Origin: DATBLE01 sp963808815
Lineage (GTDB): Bacteria; Actinomycetota; Thermoleophilia; Gaiellales; Gaiellaceae
NCBI GenBank assembly: GCA_963808815.1
Contig: CAWEGI010000019.1
Coordinates: forward strand, 62,001-126,000
Reading direction: 5' to 3'
DNA length: 64,000 nt
The notes beneath the pieces were generated by a model. That model was given only the letters and a program-made list of their open reading frames with translations, was not told where the DNA came from and made no database searches. Below are positions 1-7,866 of this stretch, in pieces; within the stretch, counting starts at the first letter, position 1; every line of letters begins with the position of its first letter. The translations under genes were made by a program, and so were the position numbers.

Positions 1-1002
1 CGGTCGGGACGGCGCATCGTGGAGATGGTGCGAGGACGATCTCAAGCCGCGCGACATCCTGACGCCGGGCGCCTTTCGCAACGCCGCGGCCGCGGTGCTC
101 GGCGTCAGCGGCTCGATCAACTGCATCAAGCATCTGCAGGCGACGGCCGTCGAAGCCGGCGTCGACGTCGACGTCTTCGCGCTCTTCAACGAGCTCGGCG
201 AGACAGGTGCCCGTGCTGAGCGCCGTCGCGCCCGAACGGCACCGGACACGATCGACGCGTTCGAGGCGGCCGGCGGCGCGCGGGCGCTGATGAAGCAGCT
301 CGAGCCGCTGCTCGATCGTCGACGCGCTCACGGTGACCGGCCGCACGCTCGCGCGACAACCTCGCCGACGCGCGTCGTGCACGACGCCGACGTCATCCGG
401 CCGCTCGACCGCCCGTTCTCCGACAAGCCGCCGATCGTCGTGCTGCACGGCTCGCTCGCGCCCGAAAGCGCGATCGTGAAGCTCGGCCTGCGCGACCCGG
501 GCAGCACGACGCGCTTCAACGGGCCGGCGATCGTCTACGACGACGGCCTCGAGGCGATCGCAGGCGATCCGAAGCGGCGAGGTCAAGCCCGGGCAGCGTG
601 CTCGTGGTCCGCGGCATGGGACCGCAAGGGCGGGCCGGGGATGGCCGGGCCGGCGTCGCGCGTGCGTGTTCGCGCTCGACGCGGCCGGGCTTGACCGACG
701 AGGTCGCGTTCGTCACCGACGGCCAGCTGTCCGGGCTGTGCAACAAGGGGATGATGGTCGCCGAGGTGTCGCCCGAGTCGGCCGTCGGCGGACCGCTCGG
801 CGCTGGTCGAGAACGGCGACCGCATCACGATCGACGTCGACGCGCGCACGCTCGATCTCGACGTGCCCGAGGCGGAGCTCGCCGCGCGGCGCGCGCGCGT
901 CGGCGAACCGCGCGCTGCCGAAGTCGAAGCGGCTATCTGTCGATCTATCAGCGCAGCGTCCAGCCGATGTCCACCGGCGCGGTGCTCGTCGAAAGGGACT
1001 GA
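1..1002 (+). pseudogene. IlvD/Edd-family dehydratase, 5'-truncated and frameshifted
   Basis: This is the C-terminal part of a dihydroxy-acid/sugar-acid dehydratase (IlvD/Edd family), an Fe-S enzyme that removes water from 2,3-dihydroxy acids or aldonic acids. Joining the frames gives family segments such as RDILTPGAFRNA, GSINCIKHLQA, FSDKPPIVVLHGSLAP and a late VTDGQLSG / GNGDRI-like stretch before the stop at about 1002. At least four frame changes lie within 1 kb, and the N-terminus lies beyond the window edge. The neighbouring ribose-type ABC importer and uronate-dehydrogenase-like gene favour a sugar-acid dehydratase (for example arabinonate or galactonate type) over valine biosynthesis; that is inference. 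The frame changes may be sequence errors rather than true decay, because neighbouring genes show the same pattern. Confidence 0.8.
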
Positions 1003-1007
1003 CGAGG

Positions 1008-2547
1008 CTAGTTCGCCGGTGCGGCGAGCAGCAGGTCGGATGCCTTCTCGCCGATCATCAGCGTCGGCGCATTCGTGTTGCCGGAGGTGATGAACGGCAT
1101 GACCGACGCATCGGCGACGCGCAGCCCGTCAACGCCCCGGACGCGGAGCTCCGGATCGACGACCGCCCGGTAGTCCACGCCCATGCGGCAGGTGCCGACC
1201 TGATGGTGATAGGAGACGACAGTGCGGCGCACGTAGTCACGCAGCTCGGCCCGCGTTCGAACCGACGGCCCCGGGTAGAGCTCCTCCGCGCTCCACTCGG
1301 CGAACGCAGGCTGGCGCGCAATCTCGCGGACGAGCTCCACGGACGCGGTCAGGGCGTCGAGGTCGGCTTCGCAGGACAGACAGCGCGGGTCGAGTGAAGG
1401 CCGCACATCGGGGTCGGCGGAGACGAGGCGGAGCTCGCCGCGGCTCTCGACGCGAATCAGGCCGCCGAGCAGCGTATACGCGTCGTCGGGGCCGTTCATG
1501 TCCTCGGACCGGTAGAGGGGCAGATGGAAACAGAGCGGCTGCGTGTCCGGCACGACGAGCCCCGGCCGGCTGCGCCAGAACAGGTGGGCGTGCAGCTGCG
1601 TGACCCCTGCGACCCGGTCCGGCACAGGTCTCGGCGAGCTGACGATCACCGGGCAGAGGAGGTGGTCGTGGAGGTTCTTCCCGACGCCCGGCAGGTCGGC
1701 GCGGCACTCGATCCCGAGGGCGGCGAGCTCGTCCGCGGGGCCGAGCCCCGAGAGCAGCAGGAGCCGGGGCGAGTCGATCGCGCCCGCGCACACGATCACC
1801 TCGCCGGCTGCCTCGAGGAGCTTCACGTCGCCGCCGCGCTCGATTTCGACACCCGTGCACCGCCCGCCCGCGAACGGTAGACGGCGGGCAGCCGAGCCGG
1901 TGAGCACGGTCAGGCTCGACGTCCGGCCACCGGCTCGAGAAACGCAGACCAGGCGGTCGCACGAACGCCGTCGCGCATCGTCAGCTGCGAGAAGCCGACG
2001 CCGTCGAGCTCGGCGCCGTTGTGGTCCGGGTTGTAGGGAATGCCCGCCTCTTGCGAGGCGGCCACCATCGCCTCGATCAGCGGGTGGCGTGGGTACCTGG
2101 TGGTCACCGGCAGCGGCCCTCCCGCACCGCGGTACTCGCTCGGTCCGAGGTCGCAGTCCTCGGAGCGCTTGAAGAGCGGGAGGACGTCGTCGAAGCCCCA
2201 GCCGTGCGCTCCGTGGTATGCCCAGCCGTCGTAGTCGAGCCGGTGGCCGCGGATGTGAGCGAGCCCGTTGAGCGCGCTCGTGCCGCCGAGCACCCTGCCG
2301 CGGGGCCACGCGAGCCGCCGGCCCGCGCACGCACGCTGTGGCTCGGTCTCGTAGCCCCAGTCGACCGTCGACCCGGCAGCTCGGCCCAGCGGCCGGGATC
2401 GTGGATCGCCGGTTCGACGGGCGCGCCCCCGGCCTCCACCACGGCCACGGACGCGCCCGCGTCCACGAGTCGGCGGGCGACGACGGACCCGCCCGAGCCG
2501 GCGCCGACGACGACGTAGTCGAACGAGCCCGCCGAGGCCGCGCTCAT
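1008..2547 (-). CDS. GMC family FAD oxidoreductase (choline-dehydrogenase-like), frameshifted
   Basis: A glucose-methanol-choline oxidoreductase of roughly 510 residues once two frame changes (near 2290 and 1930) are joined. The N-terminus has the FAD Rossmann motif VVVGAGSGGSVVARRL, followed by GGTSALNG (second FAD signature), AIDSPRLLLLSGLGP, and at the C-terminus the catalytic-histidine region SYHHQVGTCRMG and SGNTNAPTLMIGEKA. It probably oxidises an alcohol or sugar with FAD. Its ATG at 2547 overlaps the stop of the upstream ABC permease by 4 bases (ATGA), so it is the last gene of the sugar-uptake operon. The substrate is unknown. The frame changes could be sequencing errors. Confidence 0.85.
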
Positions 2548-3527
2548 GCCGTGCGGCGCGAGAGGGCGTCCACGGCGACGGCGAAGAGGATGATCGCGCC
2601 GCGGATGACGTCCTGGTAGTACGGGTTGACGCCGAGCAGGTTGAAGCCGTTGCGGATGAACTCGAGGAAGAGCACGCCGAGCACGGTCCGCCAGATTGCG
2701 CCGCGCCCGCCGAGGATGCTCGTTCCGCCGACGACGACCGCGGCGATCGCGGGGAAGACGACGTCCGAGAGACCGTCGCCGGCGATCGCCGTCCCGGTGC
2801 GCGAGATCAGGATCGCGCCGGCGACGCCGGCGGAGAACCCGCTGAACGCGAACGCGCCGATGCGCAGCGCGCGGATGTTGATCCCCGACAGGCGCGCCGC
2901 CTCCGCGTTGCCGCCGGCCGCGTAGAGCCAGCGCCCGATCTTCATCCTGGACAGGACGAATCCCGTCACGATCGCGAAGCCGAAGAAGACCCAGACGAAG
3001 TAGTCGACGCCGAGCGCCTTGCTGTTGCCGAGGTCGCCGAAGCCGGGATCACTGATGTAGAGCTGGAAGCCGTTGGTCACCTTCGTGCCGATGCCGACGA
3101 TCATCAGGCTCGAGGCGAGCGTCGCGACGAACGAGTTGACGCGGAAGACCGCGACGACGATCCCGTTGAAGACGCCGATCGCGGCGCCGAGCCCGACGCC
3201 GAACAGCAGCGCCGGCGCGGTGCCGAGGGACGGGTAGACCTTCGCCGCGACGATCCCGGAGAGCACGTAGATCGCACCGACGCTGAGGTCGAACTCGCCG
3301 ACGATCAGGAGCAGCGTCAGTGCGCAGGCGACGATGCCGTAGATCGCGCCCGACTCGAGGTTGTTGAGGAGGTTGACCCAGGTGAGGAAGTGGCTCGCCG
3401 TCGTCGCGAGCACGACGAAGAGCACCAGGAAGACGACGACGATCGCATACTCGCGGAGCACCTCGAACGCGTTCGCGGCGCGCGCCCGCGAGCGCATCCT
3501 CTCGACGGTCTCGACCAGCTCCGTCAT
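2544..3527 (-). CDS. Ribose-type ABC transporter permease
   Basis: A 327-residue inner-membrane permease of the RbsC/AraH (BPD_transp_2) family with about ten hydrophobic helices. It starts MTELVETVERMR after a short cytoplasmic tail. GEFDLSVGAIYVLSGIVAA is the typical signature after the third helix, and GGTSILGGRGAIWRTVLGV is the conserved cytoplasmic loop that contacts the ATPase. The ATG at 3527 overlaps the stop of the ATPase gene (ATGA), which fixes the start, and its stop overlaps the GMC gene. Length is normal for the family. It would pair with the ATPase and the 5079-6131 binding protein to import a monosaccharide or sugar acid. Confidence 0.92.
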   Translation of the reverse strand: MTELVETVERMRSRARAANAFEVLREYAIVVVFLVLFVVLATTASHFLTWVNLLNNLESGAIYGIVACALTLLLIVGEFDLSVGAIYVLSGIVAAKVYPSLGTAPALLFGVGLGAAIGVFNGIVVAVFRVNSFVATLASSLMIVGIGTKVTNGFQLYISDPGFGDLGNSKALGVDYFVWVFFGFAIVTGFVLSRMKIGRWLYAAGGNAEAARLSGINIRALRIGAFAFSGFSAGVAGAILISRTGTAIAGDGLSDVVFPAIAAVVVGGTSILGGRGAIWRTVLGVLFLEFIRNGFNLLGVNPYYQDVIRGAIILFAVAVDALSRRTA

Positions 3528-5032
3528 GCCACCTTCCCCTCGCCGAAGGCAGCGCGCATGACGTTGTCCTCTTTCGCGTCCGCGCCGGCGAACTCGGCGA
3601 CGATGCGGCCGCGCCGGATGACGAGCACGCGATGCGCGAGGCCGAGCACCTCCTCGATCTCGGAGGAGATCAGCAGGACGCCGAGCCCGTCGGCCGGCGA
3701 GCTCGATGATCAGCTCGTGGATCGCGCGCTTCGCGCCGACGTCGACGCCGCGCGTCGGCTCGTCGGCGATCAGCACCTTCGGCGTCTGTCACAGCCACTT
3801 CGCGAACAGCACCTTCTGCTGGTTGCCGCCGGAGAGCGTCGGCGACCGGCGCTCGAGTGAGCGGCGGCGCGCACGTCGAGGTCGGTCGAGCACGCGCCGG
3901 ACGCGCGCGGCGCTCGCGCGCCGGCTGGACGACGCCGCAGCCGCGACACTCGCCGCAGGTGCGCGCAGCGTGACGTTCTCGCGCACGGAGCGGATCATCA
4001 ACAGCCCCTGGTCCTTGCGGCTCTCGGGCAGCATCGCGATCCCGTGGCGCGATCGCGTCGCGCGGACGGCGCGCGGCGAGCCGGCCGCCCGTCGAACACG
4101 ATCGTGCCCGCGTCGAGCCGGTCGGCGCCGAAGATCGCCCGCGCGACCTCGGTGCGGCCGCTGCCGACGAGGCCGGCGAGCCCGACGATCTCGCCCGGCG
4201 CGGACGTCGAGCGAGACGTCCTCGAACGCCGGCGGCCGCGAGAGCCCGCGCACTCGAAGCACGACCGGTGCGTCGCGCGGCGGCGGCGCCTGTCGGCGGA
4301 AAGTCGAGGTCGATCGTCGCGGCCGAGCATCGCCGTGACGAGCGTCTCCGGCGTCTCGTCGGCGGCGGGCCGCTGCGACGAGGCGCCCGTCTCGCATCAC
4401 CGTGACGGTGTCGCAGAGCGCGAGCACCTCCTCGAGGAAGTGCGAGACGTAGACGATCGTCGTGCCGCGCGGCGCGCAGGTCGCGCGATGATCTCGAGCA
4501 GGCGCTCGGACTCGTCGCGGGTCAGCGACGCGGTCGGCTCGTCCATCACGATCAGCCGCGCGTCGCGCGCGAGCGCGCGCAGGATCTCGACCTTCTGCTG
4601 GTCGGCCATGCGCAGCGTCTGCGACGCGCCTGCCGGCGCGAAGGCCGAAGCCGATCCGCTCGTCGAGCTCGCGCGAAGCGTCCAGCGCGCCGCGCCGGTC
4701 GACGAGCCGACGGCGCCGAGCTCGACGCCCGAGGAACACGTTCTCGAGCACGGTCAGCGCGGGCACGAGCGCGAGCTCCTGGTGCGATCAGTCGCGATGC
4801 CGGCGTCGAGCGCGTCCCGCGGCGAGCGGAACGCGACCGGCTCGCCGTCGACGAGCGAGCTCGCCGTCGTCCGGCTGGACGGCGCCGCCGACGATCTTGC
4901 CGAGCGTCGACTTGCCGGCGCCGTTCTCGCCGACGAGCGCGTGGATCTCGCCGGCCGCGATCGCGACGCTGACATCGTCGAGCGCCCGAGCTCCCCGTAG
5001 TGCTTGCTGATCCCCCGGACGTCAACCTGCAA
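3524..5032 (-). pseudogene. Sugar ABC transporter ATPase (RbsA/MglA type), many frameshifts
   Basis: A double-ABC ATPase of the ribose/galactoside type, about 500 residues when frames are joined. Readable pieces in order are VDVRGISKHYGEL (start), DGEPVAFRSPRDALDAGIA, LTVLENVFLGR, MADQQKVEILRALARDARLIVMDEPTASLT (first signature and Walker B), GEIVGLAGLVGSGRTEVARA (degenerate second Walker A, usual in this family), MLPESRKDQGL, LSGGNQQKVLFAKWL and VLIADEPTRGVDVGAK. The proposed start is TTG at 5032. Six or more frame changes, plus an in-frame stop after FAKWL, break it. The permease downstream is intact, so sequence error in this stretch is as likely as true decay. Confidence 0.85.
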
Positions 5033-5038
5033 GCCGCG

Positions 5039-5070
5039 GCCGGCGGCGGCCCCAGAGGGACCCCGCCGGC
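5039..5070 (-). terminator. Strong intergenic hairpin between binding protein and ATPase genes
   Basis: On the minus strand a perfect 8-bp stem (GCCGGCGG with CCGCCGGC) continues, after a one-base bulge, into six more pairs (one G-T) around a 3-base loop. It lies 9-40 bases after the stop of the binding protein gene and just before the ATPase start. No T-run follows. In transporter operons such hairpins commonly attenuate read-through or stabilise the upstream mRNA so that the binding protein is made in excess; that role is inferred. Confidence 0.5.
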
Positions 5071-5078
5071 TGCCGCTG

Positions 5079-6131
5079 CTACCACTCGGGATGGAATTTC
5101 GAGAGGTTGGCTTTCGTGATGGGGGCGTTCCCGGTCGGCGAGTAGACCGCGCAGACCTCGACGTCGGGATGTGCGATCGGCTGTTTCCGGGCGGCCAGGA
5201 TCGTGAGCTTGGCCGCCGTCTTCGCCTCCGTGGCCGGCATCAGGCAGGTGCTGCCGAACATCTGACCCGACCGGATCAGCCCTGCGCCCTGCTTGCTGAT
5301 CGCGCCGCCGGTGACGAGGACGTCCTTGCCGGGCTTCTTACCGAGATCCTTGAGGCCGGCGATCACGCCTATGGCGCCGAGGTCGCCGTCGCTGGCGATC
5401 ACGTCGACGTCCGAGTGCGTCTGCACCAGACTCTTGGTCAGCGTGCGAGCCGCGTTCGGGTCGAAGTTGTTCAGGCCCGTGGCGATGACCTTGATGTTCG
5501 GGTACTTCGCCTTCACGTTGGACATGAAGTTCTTCCTGCTGATGGAGGCCCAGTCGAACGCGAGCGGGCCGTACGTGTAGATCACGTTGCACGGGTTCGC
5601 GCCCTTCGCCTTGCAGGCGGCCGCGGCGAGGTTCGCAACCGCCTGGCCGTTGATGCGGGCGAGTTCGATGACGGACGCGGAGAGCCCCGGAATCTGGCGC
5701 GCGGCCGTGTTCGGGTTCGGCCCGAGCGCGTTGCCGAACGCGACGACCGGGATCCCGGCCTTCATCGCCTTCCGTGCGCAGTTCATCAGTGGCGGGCCGG
5801 CCACCGCCTTCAGCGCAAACGCGTCGTACTTGCCCGAGGCGATTGCGTCGTTGCAGTTGGCGATCTCCTTCGGGACGCTGTTGTTCGAGTCGAAGACGTC
5901 GACGCTGACGGCTCCGTCAGCCTTCGCGACGCCCTTGACGTTGTTGATGATCGCCTGCTCGACCGGATTCGCCTGGATCGCGACGAAGAGCGCGATGTTG
6001 ACGTGTTTCTTCGCGGCCGGCTTGCCTGTCGCGGTACCCACGCTGATCACGAGAACACACGTGAGGATTGCCGCCACGGCAAGCGTGGCACCCACCGCCC
6101 TCGCCCTCGACGACGACGCTCTGCGACTCAT
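5079..6131 (-). CDS. Sugar ABC transporter substrate-binding protein
   Basis: A 350-residue secreted periplasmic-binding protein of the type 1 (RbsB-like, Peripla_BP_4) fold. The start at 6131 is chosen because AAGGAGGAGGAAGC lies directly upstream; it gives a signal peptide (MSRRASSSRAR, then a hydrophobic run VGATLAVAAILTCVLVISVG). The mature part has NVKGVAKADGAVSVDVFDSN, ANCNDAIASGKYDAFAL, an IPVVAFGN strand and VDVIASDGDLGAIGVIAGLKDLG, the typical two-lobe pattern. It is the first gene of the operon with the ATPase, permease and GMC oxidoreductase and has its own promoter at 6221-6250. The ligand is unknown; a sugar or sugar acid fits the neighbours. Confidence 0.92.
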   Translation of the reverse strand: MSRRASSSRARAVGATLAVAAILTCVLVISVGTATGKPAAKKHVNIALFVAIQANPVEQAIINNVKGVAKADGAVSVDVFDSNNSVPKEIANCNDAIASGKYDAFALKAVAGPPLMNCARKAMKAGIPVVAFGNALGPNPNTAARQIPGLSASVIELARINGQAVANLAAAACKAKGANPCNVIYTYGPLAFDWASISRKNFMSNVKAKYPNIKVIATGLNNFDPNAARTLTKSLVQTHSDVDVIASDGDLGAIGVIAGLKDLGKKPGKDVLVTGGAISKQGAGLIRSGQMFGSTCLMPATEAKTAAKLTILAARKQPIAHPDVEVCAVYSPTGNAPITKANLSKFHPEW

Positions 6132-6220
6132 TGCTTCCTCCTCCTTGACTTGTTGGACCCCTCCGACGAGATCGCACGCCAACGCTCTCGGCGAAAGGGC
6201 ATGCACGCGGTACGGGCGCG

Positions 6221-6250
6221 ATTATCCAAAGAGCCTGTCCCGCAAGTCAA
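6221..6250 (-). promoter_or_regulatory. Sigma70-like promoter of the sugar ABC operon
   Basis: On the minus strand TTGACT (6245-6250) and GATAAT (6221-6226) are separated by 18 bases, about 90 bases upstream of the binding protein ATG. The -35, the spacer and the sequence after the -10 closely resemble the promoter at 61018-61047 before a HyuA operon. Confidence 0.65.
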
Positions 6251-6256
6251 ACGGAC

Positions 6257-6274
6257 TGTTCAACATGCGGAACA
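6257..6274. promoter_or_regulatory. Palindromic operator next to the sugar ABC promoter
   Basis: TGTTCAACATGCGGAACA is an imperfect palindrome (7 of 9 positions match per half) lying 6 bases upstream of the -35 box. GTTC-N8-GAAC sites of this kind are common for IclR-type and related regulators. Placement directly upstream of -35 would fit an activator; no regulator gene is in the window. Confidence 0.45.
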
Positions 6275-6308
6275 TCGATCAGGGACTCGATGCGAGCGTG
6301 CTCGGGAG

Positions 6309-7178
6309 CTACTCCTGGAGCACGGTGCGCCAGCTGACCTGCGGCGTATAGCCGAGGAGGCTGTCCGCCTTGTCGATCGCGAGGAGCGATCCGTGCTCGG
6401 CCAGCTCGCCGCGGATCGGCACGTCCGGGAAGACCTCGGCCATCAGCTCGAGGGTCGGCCGCTTCATCACCGTGTCCGCCGCGGCGACGATGAACGTCTC
6501 TGCTCCGCGGATGTCGGCTTCGAGCGCGCGCTCGACGCTCTGAGCGACGTCCCGCTCGTCGACGTAGCTCCACAGGTTCCACTTCCGCATGCGCGGATCG
6601 TCCCAGTAGCCGGGGAAGCGCTCGTAGTCGGAAGGCCCCATCACGTTCGAGAACCGCAGCCCGACGAACGGGATGCCGCTCCAGCGGCTGAACTGCCGCG
6701 CCATCTCCTCGCCGAGCACCTTCGACAGCGCATAGGCCGACTCGGGACGGAGCTCGTGCTGTTCGTCGACCGGCACGTAGTCCGGCGGCTGCTCGAATGG
6801 AAGGCCGAGCGTGACCTCGCTCGACGCCCAGACGACGCGTTTCACACCGGCGCGCGCGGCCGCAGCGAAGACAGCGTGCGTACTGACCACGTTCGTCCTG
6901 AAGGTGCGATCAGGCGTGCCGTGCACCGGCGACGGAATCGCGGCCAGGTGCACGACGGCATCGGGGGCCGGCATCCGTGCCGCGCCGCCGTTCAGCGCCT
7001 CGAACGCCTGTCCGAAGTCGGTCACGTCCGCGGCGAGGAACGGCGCTGGCGAGTCGTAGCTGTACGACTCCGGCGACGGGACGACGTCGACGTTCACCAC
7101 CTCGTGGCCGCACTCGAGCAGACGCCCGACGACCGCGCGACCGGCTTTGCCGCTCCCCCCGGTGACGACGACCTTCAC
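6309..7178 (-). CDS. NAD-dependent epimerase/dehydratase (uronate dehydrogenase-like)
   Basis: A 289-residue extended SDR. The GTG at 7178 (VKVVVTGGSGKAGRAVVGRLL) puts the NAD-binding motif TGGSGKAG at the very start; an in-frame ATG at 7211 is possible but adds a non-conserved tail. The active-site pair appears as YALSKVLGEE (YxxxK), with VDVVPSPESY after beta2 and VHLAAIPSP before the catalytic region. The LAAIPSP and LRFSNVMGP segments resemble uronate/sugar dehydrogenases and related epimerases. It is encoded just upstream of the sugar ABC operon on the same strand, consistent with processing the imported sugar acid. Confidence 0.85.
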   Translation of the reverse strand: MKVVVTGGSGKAGRAVVGRLLECGHEVVNVDVVPSPESYSYDSPAPFLAADVTDFGQAFEALNGGAARMPAPDAVVHLAAIPSPVHGTPDRTFRTNVVSTHAVFAAAARAGVKRVVWASSEVTLGLPFEQPPDYVPVDEQHELRPESAYALSKVLGEEMARQFSRWSGIPFVGLRFSNVMGPSDYERFPGYWDDPRMRKWNLWSYVDERDVAQSVERALEADIRGAETFIVAAADTVMKRPTLELMAEVFPDVPIRGELAEHGSLLAIDKADSLLGYTPQVSWRTVLQE

Positions 7179-7282
7179 GGCCGGCAATCTCTCACAAACC
7201 CCGTGACCCATGGAGCTGGACTTTGCCAGGGGTGGGGTGGAGCTCGGTCTGATTCTGGACAGAGCCGGGCGTCGGTCGTAAG

Positions 7283-7807
7283 GTGATCGGCGTGGAGACC
7301 TGGGATGCGTTGAGGTCGCGTCGTAACGTGCGGGAGTTCTCGTCGGCGCCGGTGAGCGAGGAGGATTTGGCGACGGTTCTCGAGGCTGGCCGGCTCGCGC
7401 CGTCGGCGAAGAACTGGCAGCCGTGGGACTTTGTGCTGGTGACCGACCGCGACCAGCTCCGCGAGCTCACTGGGGTTTGGCAGGGGGCGTGGCACGTTGG
7501 CGGCGCCGCTGCTGCGATCGCGATCGTCGCGCCCGATCCGCCGGATGATCGTTGGGCCGGTCTCCTGCAGTACGACCTCGGTCACGCGACGATGCTGATG
7601 ATGCTCGCCGCGGCCGACCTAGGGATCGGCACCTGCCACTCGTCCGTTCAGGATCAGGAGCTCGCTCGGAAAATCCTCGCCTTCCCGGACGATCACTTCC
7701 TGGCATATCTCGTCTCGCTCGGCTACCCGGCGGACGGTCCGCTTCGGCCGCTCGAGCGGCTCAACCGACGACCGTTCGACGAGGTCGTGCATCGCGGCAG
7801 CTGGTAG
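7283..7807 (+). CDS. Nitroreductase family protein
   Basis: A 174-residue FMN-dependent nitroreductase-like protein. The N-terminus TWDALRSRRNVREFSSAPVSEEDL is the classic family opening (RRSxRxF with FMN phosphate contacts), followed by AGRLAPSAKNWQPWDFVLV and a C-terminal region with GIGTCHSS, LGYPADG and PLRPL. GTG at 7283 is used; GTG at 7292 is also possible. It is somewhat short for the family but complete. It is divergent from the epimerase and convergent with the glycosidase-like gene, so it is a single transcription unit. The natural substrate is unknown. Confidence 0.88.
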   Translation: MIGVETWDALRSRRNVREFSSAPVSEEDLATVLEAGRLAPSAKNWQPWDFVLVTDRDQLRELTGVWQGAWHVGGAAAAIAIVAPDPPDDRWAGLLQYDLGHATMLMMLAAADLGIGTCHSSVQDQELARKILAFPDDHFLAYLVSLGYPADGPLRPLERLNRRPFDEVVHRGSW

Positions 7808-7866
7808 CGGGCCCCAGGCGACCCGCGCCGCTCATGCACTGACCTTCTGGACGCGGGCCGGGAGGC

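Noticed and set aside
5004..7286. A 760-residue plus-strand open frame
   Set aside because: It is the shadow of the binding protein and the epimerase; it has no recognisable domain and high Arg/Asp/Val content typical of antisense frames in GC-rich DNA.
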